The position numbers were made by a program, and so were the translations under genes. From Neckera pumila (lineage: Eukaryota; Streptophyta; Bryopsida; Hypnales; Neckeraceae): a DNA stretch of 64,000 bases. The number at the start of each line of letters is the position of its first letter. The first letter of the stretch is position 1. The DNA is taken from contig OZ018417.1 in assembly GCA_963969595.1 (NCBI GenBank), positions 14,634,501 to 14,698,500 of the forward strand, given 5' to 3'. The notes below the pieces were generated by a model. The model made no database searches. It had not been told where the DNA came from and worked only from the letters and a program-made list of their open reading frames with translations. Shown here piece after piece: positions 1-10,993 of this stretch.

Positions 1-2104
1 GGGCAGGGCGGCTATGGAGCAGTATACAAGGTGCCCAATACCACCACTGATTATTTGAATATCAACCGTCCACATGCAGAAAGCACCATTTCTAACTGAT
101 GTAGTCATTTACATCTCACACCATAATTTTGTGTGCTGACTTTGGAATAAAATTGAATCTGCAGGGTGTGCTGCCAAGCGGACACGTAGTGGCCGTGAAG
201 CAGCTGTTCCTGAAAACAGCCCAAGGCCACGACGAATTCTTGAATGAAGTGGTCCTGATCACGGGCATGAAGCACAGGAATCTGGTGAATCTCAAAGGAT
301 GTTGTCTTCGTGAATCTCAAAAGCTGTTGGTGTATGAGTATGTGGATAATTTCGATGTTGATCAAATTCTACTTGGTATGTTTCTTCAACACAGCTCGGT
401 TCATTGACGCCTAGCTCACGCACATGGCTTCTTCATTGTGTAACCATACAAATCTCTCCGTCATCCTCCCACTTGCAGCAAGAACCGAAGTGAAGTTTCA
501 TATGCAAAACTATTAGGTTGTAAATGTTTCCCCTGTTCTCAACAGGATCCAAAAAGCCAGAGATGAGCGGTGAGTTAGCAAGCTGGCCTGTGCGGCTCAA
601 GATCTGCTTGGGCATTGCGCGTGGTTTGCATTATCTGCATGCATTGGCTCATCCGAGAGTCATCCACCGGGACATCAAGGCTGGCAACATCTTATTAGAC
701 TCTCATCTGGAGCCCAAGATTGCGGATTTCGGCTTGGCTCTATTATTCCCCGATGAACAAAGTCACATCATGACTGTGCACATTGCTGGAACCAAGTAAG
801 TCCAATCTTTTCCCACCCCTCCAATGCAGGCACGGGCAGTGGCTTCCTCTGTCATCGATTAATCGAAATGTTAATTTTGTTAAAGTGGCGCAATTCCGAC
901 GCCAAAAATGATGAAAAATATGTCCATAAAGGTCGAAATGATAGGACGTGTGAAATTATTATTCAGAACTTCTGTTCTGGAACGTGCCAGTGTACTGGAA
1001 TACCCCCATTTTAACGAAATTGACGATTTGAGTTCTAACCCACTTCGGATGCTTGTATCACTGACGTCGTCACTCTGCTGTGAACGATGATGGTTGCAGA
1101 GGGTACTTGGCACCAGAGTATGCTTCCCTTGGCCAACTAAGCGATAAAGTAGACGTGTACAGCTTTGGGGTATTATGTTTGGAGATTATAAGTGGGCGCC
1201 ACAACATTGATGACACTGCGCCGTTGGAGCAAGTTTATCTTTCCCAATGGGTACTTCCATCTTCCTCATACCACCCTCACCCATTGCAATCTCATTTCAT
1301 ACCCTCAATGGAGGTCATTTCAGGACAAATGACAGACTTTGTTTCTCACTCTGAATGAAAAAAGGCATGTCATTTTCATAAGGTGGAATTGCTTTAGCAT
1401 CATGATGTATTTCTTTCTAAACCATGAGTTGAGCATGGTTGACCAAGATGGCAAGATCCAACTATCTAACTTTTGTTGTTATGTTTGGCAATGTGAAAGC
1501 AGAGCCTCATTATGAGATATATCAACCCTTGCTGCTCTATGACTCTAATTTCACAGTACCTACTCATGACATCACCACTAACAGTGCAAAGAATATAGAA
1601 GACTTTGATTTTCGTGAATTAAGAGGGTGCATGATTTCATATATGACACAGGCATGGCAACTGCACAAGAATGACAGGCTACTAGATCTAGTGGATCCAA
1701 CCCTCCATATGAATGAAGAAGAGGTGCGAGATGTGCAACGAGTGATCAACATGTGTCTTTTATGCATTTCTAATGCAGTAGAAAGGCGGCCTAGCATGGC
1801 CCGCATTGTGTCTATATTGCAAGGGGATACAGAATCTGAAGTGCATGTGCTGGGGGAAGGAAGGTTGAGCAACACTTGGTCAGAAAGTTCAAAAAGTGGG
1901 TTGGAGAGCATCTTGGAAGAAGAAAACAGCTCTTGGTCGCAAAGTGCAAAAAGTGGGTTGGCGAGCGTCTTGGAGGAAGGGAGCATCTTGCAGGAAGGAA
2001 TCACCAAGTCCTTATTAAATGGGCCTCATGGAAAATCTCGTGGCCGCAAACTAAGTAATGGGAGTGACACTTTTGCCGTGGAGATGAGTGAAGTTAGAGC
2101 TTGA
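1..2104 (+). CDS. LRR receptor-like kinase copy A, 3' part (kinase domain onward), 5' end outside window
   Basis: This is the C-terminal half of a membrane receptor serine/threonine kinase. By alignment with the complete copy at 15438-21732, the exons are 1-30 (partial), 165-375, 546-795, 1100-1250 and 1652-2104, all with GT-AG borders. Visible kinase elements are a glycine loop (GQGGYGAV), VAVK lysine, HRDIKAGN catalytic loop, DFG, and APEYASLG. All key residues are present, so the visible part looks catalytically competent and of the RD class. The kinase most resembles the LRR-VIII/cold-responsive kinase group (family knowledge). The tail after the kinase carries an imperfectly repeated KSGL-x-S-x-LEE motif and is 5 codons longer than in copy B. 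The stop is TGA at 2102. The intron at 796-1099 carries a miniature transposon absent from copy B. Whether the 5' half exists cannot be seen. Confidence 0.9.
870..1024. mobile_element. MITE of family M1 in an intron of copy A
   Basis: The ends form a terminal inverted repeat with core TTTCGTTAAAATGG (left TTTTGTTAAAGTGG, right complement TTTCGTTAAAATGG), with a near-match continuing into AATTCC/TATTCC. The same intron of copy B (20596-20742) lacks it; copy C has a rearranged version. The element is non-coding. Confidence 0.75.
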
Positions 2105-2589
2105 TAGCCATGCATGGCCTCTCCTAGTAAGAGGATAGGATCACTAAGATCAACAACAACTTTGTAGCAAATTTGATTGATCATAGGAATAGACATGCCT
2201 ACACAACTTCAATGCATAGGATAGTACATGCTCTATGCTCTTGCGGAGATTGCAATTGCAAACCTCACTCTCCTAAGCTATAGAGTCCTTCAAAATGGTT
2301 CCAGTGATTGTAAATGTTACATTTAAAGCACGATGTAGGTAAAATGAAATTGTAAAATAGAAAGCGATAAATTTATTTGAATAGAACATATAATGTAATA
2401 TACATTTATTGAGATTTGAGCAAAATTTTAGTATTAAGTGAGAAGCAAAAAATAATTGAAGCTTTTTTATGCATTGTGAGAATTTTGAAGGTCCAACATG
2501 ATAATTGTTCAATAGCCTATCTATTTTCCTTTGGCTTCTAGTAGAAGGCTTTTCTCATAAAAGACTACGATTTTATTAATCTCTTCTAT
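2105..2589. other. 3' flank of copy A, no gene seen
   Basis: AT-rich sequence following the stop codon, including the probable 3' UTR. It is nearly identical to the flank of copy B at 21733-22200 and shows no supported reading frame. A short minus-strand ORF is not conserved in any recognisable way. Confidence 0.6.
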
Positions 2590-3260
2590 GGGTGTATCAT
2601 ACTAATTTTATCTCCATTTCAAAATTGCCCATAGATGTTCAATGGAATTTGTGTTTGGTGATTGAGTGGGCTTAAGATAAGAGACTAGAAGTTTGGATAG
2701 AAAACCTCCAATTCATACTAAGAGAGGTGTGTATAGGTGCATTGTCTTGTTGAAAGCCAACTTTCGACACATCTAAGCTAAATTTTTGAATTGTATCATA
2801 GAGGTATTCAATCTTCAAAAATGTTTTAATTACGATGTTGAATTAGCAACCTTCAACTTTTACAAGGTCAATGTATAGACATAGAGCCTTATACCATCAT
2901 TGAGCTATTACCATACTTAATTGTTGGAATCTTTTTTTTGCTCTAAAAGTTCCTCTAAATAAAGAGTCCAACACCAAATTCTTCCATTTGAAGAAATCTA
3001 TGAATTTAAGACTCATTTGAGAATTTCATGTAACTCCAATCATCAACAATCCAACACTAATACTTAAATCTCACAAAATCAAAGCAAGCCTTAACATTTT
3101 GCCTTGAAAAATGTAGTTTCCTCTCTTTCAAATTTGAGAATAAACATGCTCTATGAAAATCACAACATAAAGTAGTGTCACTAAATCTACACCAAAAGTT
3201 TACATTTTTTGTATTAATTTTGCAATGTCTCTTGCACTAGGTATCTACATTTCTCAGAGG
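2590..3260 (-). pseudogene. Decayed Tc1-type (DD34E-like) transposase, unit A
   Basis: Read on the minus strand, fragments in successive frames match the order of a Tc1/mariner-superfamily transposase. Around 3070-3135 is KERKLHFSRQNVKACFDF, like the Tc1 segment preceding the catalytic core. Around 3008-3050 is DDWSYMKFSNES, the first catalytic-Asp region with D changed to N. Around 2728-2757 is FQQDNAPIHTS, the second Asp. Around 2626-2670 is SPNTNSIEHLWAILK, the Glu motif. Spacing between the last two is about 34 residues, as in the DD34E Tc1 group. Stops and frameshifts throughout make it dead. It sits tail-to-tail with the receptor kinase and is repeated behind copies B and C, so it predates the duplication. 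Terminal inverted repeats were not identified. Confidence 0.8.
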
Positions 3261-3860
3261 CAAATTGATTAAATTGATCGAATTAGAAACACAAAGACAA
3301 TTTTGAAGGTCACAATATAAAAAAACTTCCTTTTATCTTTAGAAATTGATGAGGTGTAGCTTGTAAGCTAGATTTTGATGCTATAGAACTCAAAAATTGA
3401 GTATTGGAGGAGAAGAACTCTAGTGTGGAATCCAAAGTCTAACTTAAGTCTACAATGTTGTTGAGGATGCACGACTTCACCTAAGATTATAGGAATATAA
3501 TGAAAAATAACTAAAATTTCATCTAATATTTTTGGAATTTGCTTGCATACATTATCAAAAAATAGTATTGCAAATTCCCTCATTACAATACTATTTAATT
3601 TCTATTATTGAAGATGTTTATTCCCCAATCCATCCTTGTAGTACCTTTTGTCCATTTCTTGCTACTTACACTTGATGTGACTTCTTGCCATAAAGATTAT
3701 ATTTTTTTTAAATTGAGTCCAACTGAAAATGAAGTTTATTGTGTAATTTCTACTTTAATTAGAAATTTTGAAGAATTTGTATATTTCAATATTTTATAGC
3801 AATTTGTACTTTGGGTCTATAACCATGCCAATTTGTGGTTTTTTTAAATTTAAGAGTCTT
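3261..3860. other. AT-rich spacer, no gene seen
   Basis: Duplicated in unit B (about 22971-23583) with about 95% similarity by eye. Short ORFs on either strand show no recognisable domain. Confidence 0.5.
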
Positions 3861-4578
3861 GGATGATTGCGAGAAATACAGTTTGCTAAATTTTGTTGCA
3901 TTTCACAATACTTATGCTTTTTTTTCTAGGGTATTTTAAAATCAGAATTTTTTTTTAAAATGTGGCCAATGTGTAACCAGTTTTAAGATGAAGGTAACCA
4001 CCAAAGAAAAAGCGTAGAAAAATTCTCTAAATCGGAAAAATAAAAAAGTGCCAAATCTCAAGAAAAATCTATTTTTTTTAATTCGTTAATTAGTTAAAAA
4101 TAGAATTAAAAAAAAAAAAAAAAAAAAATTGTCCAATTGTAACAATTCTATGGAGAGTCATTCATATAAAAAGCCACCAGAATAACATTTTGTATATTTT
4201 GAAATGCAAGTTGAAAGAAGCTCTTTTTGTAGACTTTTATACCACATAAATTTTATTTTTTTGGAATTCCTTTAGACTATAGCTATAAGTCAATTAGAAA
4301 ATTGTCTCATCTAAATTTTAGCTCTAAATTTTTTTTTGGGGCACTAAATAGTTTTAGAAACCTCTGAATTGACAAATGTGATATAAAATTGGAGGCTACT
4401 TTTGGATAGTAAATTTTTTTTGAAAACTACCAAAAAATTAGATCAAGTGAATAATAGTCATAAATACTTTGTCTATAAATAAGTCATTTGGAGTCAAAAC
4501 ACAAAAGTTATGGTCAAAAAACAAATCAACACGTAACATGTGATGTAAACTGTGTTAAAGGTGTTTCTTGCAATCACC
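3861..4578. mobile_element. TIR element of family R2, unit A copy (about 0.72 kb)
   Basis: The left end GGATGATTGCGAGAAATAC and the right end, whose complement begins GGTGATTGCAAGAAACACC, form terminal inverted repeats. The interior is AT-rich and non-coding, with a poly-A run at 4111-4128. Related elements lie at 23584-24300 (the duplicate), 47417-48101 and 57390-58113. The superfamily is unknown; no clear target duplication was identified. Confidence 0.65.
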
Positions 4579-5528
4579 ATCTTATGATAACTTTGATTGA
4601 TAAGATGATGTCATAAGTATGATATACATCAACAGTGAAAATTTCATATTTGATATGAATTTTCTTCAATTTGTTCTTAAGAAATTCACAAAAATCTCAA
4701 GTTTTCCTCAAAAATTTGGAAATTTTATGACTTGTAGAGAAAATGTGACTTCATTTCTAGAAAATAAATATAAGAATATGTATTCATATCTAGTTGCAAA
4801 ATGGCAACAAATAGAGAGGTGCACAGTGAGGCTTGAAATTAGGGGTCACGGCCCGTCCTTCTAAGGTTAAGCATCAGTCAACAACACATTCAACCAATAT
4901 ACATGTATGGTGATTAGAAAGAGCATTTTAATGACCTTAACATTGAATTGCCAAAAAGATTCATTTCAGGTTATTCTCATCCTTTCAATTGTAACAATGT
5001 GCAATATTAGGTGTTTTCAATATTTGATAGTGGCCCTAAATAAAATTGTCAAAGTATTTTGCATTGTAGCTAACATCAAGGTAAAAGGTAGTAGAAAATA
5101 GAAAAGACATAAGAGATGTTTATTAAGTAGAGCAAACACATTAAAAAAAGGGTCTGAGATTTAACCCCTAAGGACCAAGGCATTTTTTGGTTCCAAAATC
5201 ACTGAAAACTGCCACTTTTGCTGCTATCACTCTCCAAACCCTTTTAAAGGCTACAAAGGTAAGATGAATTTATCTTTCAATTAGTATTCTTCACAAACTC
5301 TACAGTTTCCAAATCATCTTTAATATATTTATAAGAACTAATTTCTGTCTTCGTTTTAACACTGCAAGGTTACTCCATCACCAAATTGTCTTAAATTCAT
5401 TTGTCAATTACAATTGATTGATTTGCTATAGTTTTTCTTGTAACTAAACTTACTATCTTTCATCACTAATTTGGTTAGGTTCAATTCTGTTCATACTAAA
5501 TTCACTCACAAGACAACTATAACACTAA
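4579..5528. other. AT-rich spacer, no gene seen
   Basis: Repeated in unit B, except that about 180 bp (4662-4840) are missing there between short GAATT/GAAATT matches. A segment around 4808-4866 also has a diverged relative at 37165-37226. No supported gene. Confidence 0.5.
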
Positions 5529-6465
5529 TTTTAACCCCTAAAGGACCATTGTCGGCTCGGCGGACATTTGGGAATTTGGGCAAGTACCTATGGGCTGAAA
5601 TTTTGTTGTAATTTTTTGAAACTTTTTTTGAAGATAGAAAAAGTGATAAGCTTTGTGGGAATATAATTTTTTTCACAATCACTACTCAGGAAAAAAATTT
5701 ATGACCAAATAAGTTCAAAACAGGGGACAACAAAGAGCAAGAAAAAAAGGACAAAAAATTTGAATCTTTTTTTTAATCTTTTTTTTTTTCATAGATTATG
5801 TTTTTGTCTATCTAGAAAGCTTTGATTCATTTCATTTGGATTTTGTATGAGAAAGTTATGGACATTCTTGTTTTTCGGGTAGTTAGTACATCTTTTTGAA
5901 AAAAATAACTTCTAGGATGCATTTTTGAATGCAATTTTTCAATTTTTTCAGTGTTTCTTTTTGCATGGTTTATATTCTTTGATAGAACAATCACACCATT
6001 GGGATTAGAGAATTTTAATTCCATCTAAAATATATGAATACTTTAGATTTTCCTTCTATCTTAAAACTACTTCTACTTAACAATTTTTTAAAGAATGATG
6101 ATTAAGTTTTAATTTATTATATTTTATTTTTCCTAGACTCTCGACTCAATTCTCCACTACAAAGATTTAAAGCTCAAAACTTTGTAGTGCAAAAATTTTA
6201 AGTTAAAAATGTTCAAAGTCAAGAAATCTAGTCCCGCAATGTGCTGAAAAACTTGTTTTTTTCACTTTAAACGCAAATATCTTGCAATCTGTGTGGTCAA
6301 AAATTCTGAATTTTTTTCCACATACTCTCAAACTAGTTAGGTGTAAGATCCTGTGGTTAGATGTGAAAAAAAAACATTTTTCAATCTTTTTTACTTTTTG
6401 CTATAGAAATGGCAATTTTAAGTGTTTTTTGCAGAAAAAGGGCCTCGGTATTTTAGGGATTAAAA
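5529..6465. mobile_element. TIR element of family R3, unit A copy (about 0.94 kb)
   Basis: It starts TTTTAACCCCTAAAGGACC and ends in a sequence whose complement starts TTTTAATCCCTAAAATACC, giving terminal inverted repeats. It is non-coding and AT-rich. The duplicate in unit B is at 25072-25997, and a longer relative sharing internal sequence and TTAACCCCTAAA ends is at 53688-54953. A solo end-like sequence is present at about 5162. Confidence 0.65.
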
Positions 6466-8004
6466 TGAGACAATTTGCAATCTTGTATTATCTTTGACTT
6501 TATATTTAGATGATAATAAGTGTTTGATACTGAGTTTTTTTGGTGAATTGAGACTTGAAGATGTTAATACATTCACAAACCTTTGATCTTATAGAGGTTG
6601 ATATATTCATAAATTTTTGATTTGTTAGAATAGAAGTCTCAAATAATGGGTTGAAGTCTCAAAATGTCCATTTTGTCACAATTTAACAAACACGACCATC
6701 TTAGTTCTTGTAAAGACCAGCTTGTTCGTATAGTCCACCATCTTCCAATCACATGGATCTACAACTACTTTTGAGGCATGTCCAAAACATTGAGCTGGAA
6801 GAATTTAAATTTGTGTTGTAGTAAAATCAATCATCATCCAGCTTAAAATCAAACTCCAAAATGTGGAAAAATAGATGCTAGAAATGGGGACATTGCACCA
6901 CCTTCTTCTTGTGTTCTATTAAGATTCATTAGGCCTCCTTCAACAAACAATGTCCCTATTTCTAGCAAAGAAATACTTTTCATTCCTAACATGAGCATTC
7001 TTGTTGAAAAAATAGTATTCATTGTACATCACAACCTTAGTTATCTCCGTGTAACATGTTGCAAAGTGGCTTCCTATATACCTTGCATATTTTCATAAAC
7101 TATTAATTTTAAGAACTAGTAGATTCTCTCTATCCTAAATTTCCTAACTTTGCAATTCACTTGAGTAATGTGACCATTGTTTCCTACAGCAACAATTTCT
7201 GCTAAAGGATATTTTGTTGTCCATGATTTTTGAGAGCGGCAATCACTAAAAGAAACTCATGTTGTTTTTTATGCATTTTTGGTGAAGTCCACCTATTCTT
7301 TTGTTGACAATGACATCAAACATAACATCAAGATGTTAGTTGTAAGATCAAATGTAACATAAAGACAAGTGAATGTCACAAAAAATACGTCATAAAAAAT
7401 TTGGGTTTCTTCTATTGAATGCAAATCATGATACACCCTCTAACATTGCCTAATCAAATGGAAAATGAGGTAAAACAATAACAATGTCCAATACTTCTAG
7501 GTTAGCAAGTTGACCCTTTGTAGGTGAACTAATTGCATCAGGACAAACACAGTTATCTAGTGTTAGATTTTGGCCCAAAAGCAATGGAAGTGGGAGCAAT
7601 GTTGACCACTTTCAATCTCATAGGCATAATCTCAATTTCCTTGACAATGGAGTCCAAACCAAATGCACCAAAGTAGAACCAGAAGACTCAAAACATACAA
7701 CAAGAGCATAATCAAGAAGACCTAATTGATCCCCAACAACATTAAACTCAATGGACTATACAAGCACCCCACTACCAAAGAAGAACTTTAAGAGCCCAAG
7801 CTGTATTAGCAACATGTTCTCTAATACCGTAATCCATATGCAATTTGCCCAAAGCCAAAGCAATTTGTGAATATGTAATGAACAATGAAACAATTAGTGC
7901 AAATGTTGGAACTGAGGTTTAAAAACTCCTTGGATCTATGAAGGGCTAGAAATCTTCAATTGGATGTTGGCGCGTTGCAATTTTGGCATTGAACATTACA
8001 TACA
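6466..8004. other. Intergenic, duplicated in unit B, no gene recognised
   Basis: The segment is moderately AT-rich and collinear with about 25998-27540. On the minus strand around 7480-7860 there are broken stretches with protein-like composition, for example around 7780-7860, but stops interrupt every frame and I recognise no family. It may be an old gene or transposon relic. Confidence 0.4.
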
Positions 8005-8130
8005 GTGGGACGCCCCACTACAAGGGCGTCCCGTGATGTGAGGGCCCCTGGCCTGAAGGTGAGGGCGGAGCCCGAATCTAAAGGCAAGGGGCCCTCACAT
8101 CACAGGACGCCCGAGTAGTGGGAGCGTCCC
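8005..8130. repeat. GC-rich inverted repeat (hairpin element), unit A
   Basis: Arms of about 43 bp centred on GATGTGAGGGCCCC and its complement enclose about 40 bp. Each arm has its own smaller hairpin (GGGACGCC/GGGCGTCCC). It stands out as a GC island in AT-rich DNA. The duplicate is at 27541-27667, and a diverged relative lies at about 55178-55250. A second small hairpin (TCTGGTTATA/TATAACCAGA) follows at about 8170-8205. Confidence 0.75.
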
Positions 8131-8900
8131 GCTGCAATAAGCGTGGCAGCCTTAATTGAATTGTGTCAGTGTCTGGTTATAGTGCCTGGCATTATAACCA
8201 GACATTGGCACTATAATGGATACTTTATTCCTTTTAATCAAGCATAGGTTTCTAAAGAAGCTGGCTGCAAAGTGCTTAACGCTTGTATCAATTGCCAATT
8301 TATCATTACCTCACAACACTGTAAACTGCAAAGCTTTTGCAAAATAAAGGTCTAAACATCAGAGCTCTATAAGCACACCCAAACATGGCGAGGAGTTTTG
8401 CTAATCTAATATGTGAGGGTCTGGCAATGAATAGAACAATGTTGATAGTGGAAAGTAGAAGCTGCCTACGATGGGAATCACGTTGAGCCAACTACAAGAT
8501 GATGCAATACGGGTAAATGTAGTGATCTCATTAGTGGAGGCATCAGATTACAGGCAATGGAAACAGTGTGAGTGGAAACCTTGCTATGAAAGTTTTCAAC
8601 TTCTAGTGCCAATTAAGGCAAACCCCCTAATTTCTTCTCATATAGTTTGTGACATTCATAAAGTTGTCTTTCCATAGACGGAAAAAACTCTTGATTTAAA
8701 CAAATGTGCCATCTTGGGTGATTTTTCAAACACAAGTTCACACTCCAAGGAATGCTCACTTTGGATTGTCATGAGAGAGAAATAGCCAATGAGAGGTCAT
8801 TTGCAGTAAAATGATTCCATAGGTAGTGCAAGTTGGCAAGGGCTCGTAAAGGCTCATTGATTGGAGCGAATACTTAATGGGCTTAGTCAAGATGGTTCAG
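8131..8900. other. Spacer upstream of the LysM-kinase pseudogene, unit A
   Basis: Duplicated at 27668-28430. It may contain remnants of the receptor part of the neighbouring LysM-kinase pseudogene, but I could not recognise LysM motifs or a signal peptide. Short ORFs on both strands here are not supported. Confidence 0.4.
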
Positions 8901-8919
8901 TTTGAATGCGTACAATTGG

Positions 8920-10240
8920 CATGGCAACTTGGCAAGGGCTGTGGTCATCGAGACTGTACAAATTGCGCTAGATGGTGCACGAGGCTTAGAGTACATTCAT
9001 GAGCACACGAGGGCTTCTTACACATAGGAAACTCATATTGTGTTCCCGGTGTTCAATCCCGGTTCATTCCCGGTGAGTCCCATGTATCCTTGTGTATGTG
9101 TAGTATCAACATGTGTCCAAAATGTTGGTACTTGGGTATACACGGCGCCAGAGGAAGTTTGTTTCTCTACTCAATACATATCCATAGAAGTACTTCAAAG
9201 TGTTGGACATCGAAAGCTAGTGGCATTCCTAGTAATCTGCCTTTCTTTCCATGGCATGGTTAATTCTGTCTGTACAGAGCCCTCTTTTGTCCACATTTTG
9301 TGTTTCTTAACTCCAATTTGATTGACATAATTCTTCTCATCAATTGTCTACCCCTGAGGTACAGATTTTAGATTAGTGGCCTCTGAAATTTGCGGAAACA
9401 TCTACACCATTACACACCCTATTGTTAAATATCAGTTGAAGACAGTACCCAGTTGAGTGGGATTTAGCAAGAAACTGAATGACATGAAAACAAGACCTTG
9501 TCACGTGGTGGGTTGTGCAATGTTCTTGCTTTGTCTGTTCAAGCTGACGGCAATGTAAAATACTTCAATCGAGAGTTCAGGTATGCTCGATTTGGAGATG
9601 TGTCACCCAATCATGCTCGACGTGAATGCTTTTGGTACCGTTCTGTTGGAAATATTATCTGGAAAGAGAGGCCATTACACGAGGAGTCGAGGACCTTTAC
9701 TTTGAGGATATGTCATCCGGCACTGAGCGTCCAATGGAGGAACAAAGAGCTTTCAACAATTATGTACATACGTCTTCAAAACCCTAAATTTTATGCTCCT
9801 GGTGTTGCCGGTGTGACTGCTGCGTGAGCTCAGAGGCGCGTGATGACGAATACTGATTTGGAATGTTCTCCAGTTTGAACCTGTTTTGAGAGGTTCAGTG
9901 GAAAAGACAAGTTACCCAAGTTCATAGATCCTGCAGTGGACGATAATTACCCTTCAGATGCCGTCTGGAAGGTTCAAATTTTCACCTCTTTATTTGACCT
10001 CATTATCGTACGTTTGCCTAATTACTGTCAGCTTGATGCGGTTCCTGTCAAGTAGTCTAACCCCAAAAGTCTATGGCCTAGTTTTTTCACGATTTGATTT
10101 GTTGAAACGTGCTGATGCAGATGGCACAACTAGCAGGAGCCTACACACATGAGCTAGCTCCCGGGTAATCGGCCCACCTTGGTGGTAGCACTCATGACAC
10201 TGTCGTCGGCAACTTGTGCATGGAAGGTTAGTGCTTTTGG
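8920..10240 (+). pseudogene. LysM receptor-like kinase (CERK1-type) pseudogene, unit A copy
   Basis: Scattered kinase fragments occur in the right order: about 8920-9020 VQIALDGARGLEYIHEHT; about 9124-9165 a GTW-x-YTAPE activation-segment end; about 9570-9690 YARFGDVSP, then after a frame change DVNAFGTVLLEILSGKR; about 9915-9972 FIDPAVDDNYPSDAVW; about 10117-10150 MAQLAGAYTHE; about 10175-10210 a TLVVALMTLSS-like end. The wording is that of LysM-domain kinases such as CERK1 (family knowledge), which perceive chitin or peptidoglycan oligomers. The catalytic loop and DFG are deleted here but survive in the unit B copy. Frameshifts and stops rule out a product. No LysM ectodomain was found upstream. 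Confidence 0.8.
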
Positions 10241-10645
10241 AAATCATAGTGGGACGACAGCAAGACAGCAAGTGGATGGTGACGAGAGCAGCATCCTAAG
10301 CAAGCAGGTCGATTTTACCATGTAATCGCTTCACCTAGAAAAGTCAATAAAGATCGAGATAGGTCTGTGCTGGCTACTACGTACTAGCTTCTCCAGATCA
10401 TAAGAGCTTTGTCAGAAAAGGTGCAGCTCTCAACTACAGGTACCACTCGACACATGCAGACAATGTCATGTAGAATGTTCGATCACGGGAAAGTTATTGA
10501 AGCCGCTGCTGTCAACAGAAGATAGTCACATCTTGAACCGACACCTACGGAAAATTCCACTCGTAAGTTGACAATGGGATTTACTTAGTCTGTGATCATT
10601 TTAGAGATCTACTGGATAGTACTGTACATTGAAATTCAGGACTTA

Positions 10646-10993
10646 CTCACAACCGGTTGTTGACTTTTCAACACTAAATCGCTAATGTGGCACCGGCCAA
10701 ACGGCCAATTTCATTAAAATGGTGCCATGCCAGAGCTTTGGCACTTTCACAATTCAGATTGCACGTTCTAAAATCTATACCTGTCCTAGATGGTCAAAAT
10801 GGCACAATGTCAGAATGGCACATGGAATACTGCCATTTTAATGAAATTCCCCATCCCATTGGCACCTTGTCACCATTGTCATTACAGAGTTGCAACTCAT
10901 AAGCTTCTTTCCTTTCAACTTGCTTCCTACATCTTGGGTCATGAAGATCAAATTGAAAAATGTACAACCGGTTATGTACAATAACTTGTTCGC
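10646..10993. mobile_element. MITE with AACCGGTT ends, with a nested M1 MITE (unit A)
   Basis: The left end CAACCGGTTGTTGACTTTTC and the right end ACAACCGGTTATG form inverted termini. A relative lies in an intron of copy C (43133-43303) in the opposite orientation, without the nested insertion. The nested element, about 10704-10857, has M1 ends (CAATTTCATTAAAATGG and CCATTTTAATGAAATT). This nested pair is duplicated in unit B at 31218-31565. Confidence 0.7.

Noticed and set aside
1439..1651. In-frame upstream extension of the last receptor-kinase exon (also 21082-21294)
   Set aside because: The acceptor before GCATGGCAACTGCAC joins exactly in frame with the preceding exon (YLSQW then AWQLH); the extension is intron read-through.
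1564..2007. Long minus-strand ORFs opposite the last kinase exon (also 21207-21632 and 46573-46947)
   Set aside because: Antisense shadows of a real coding exon; no domain.
9040..9321. Plus-strand ORF of 93 codons in the LysM pseudogene (counterpart 29680-29892)
   Set aside because: Only a short kinase fragment is recognisable; the rest is intron or transposon sequence read through.
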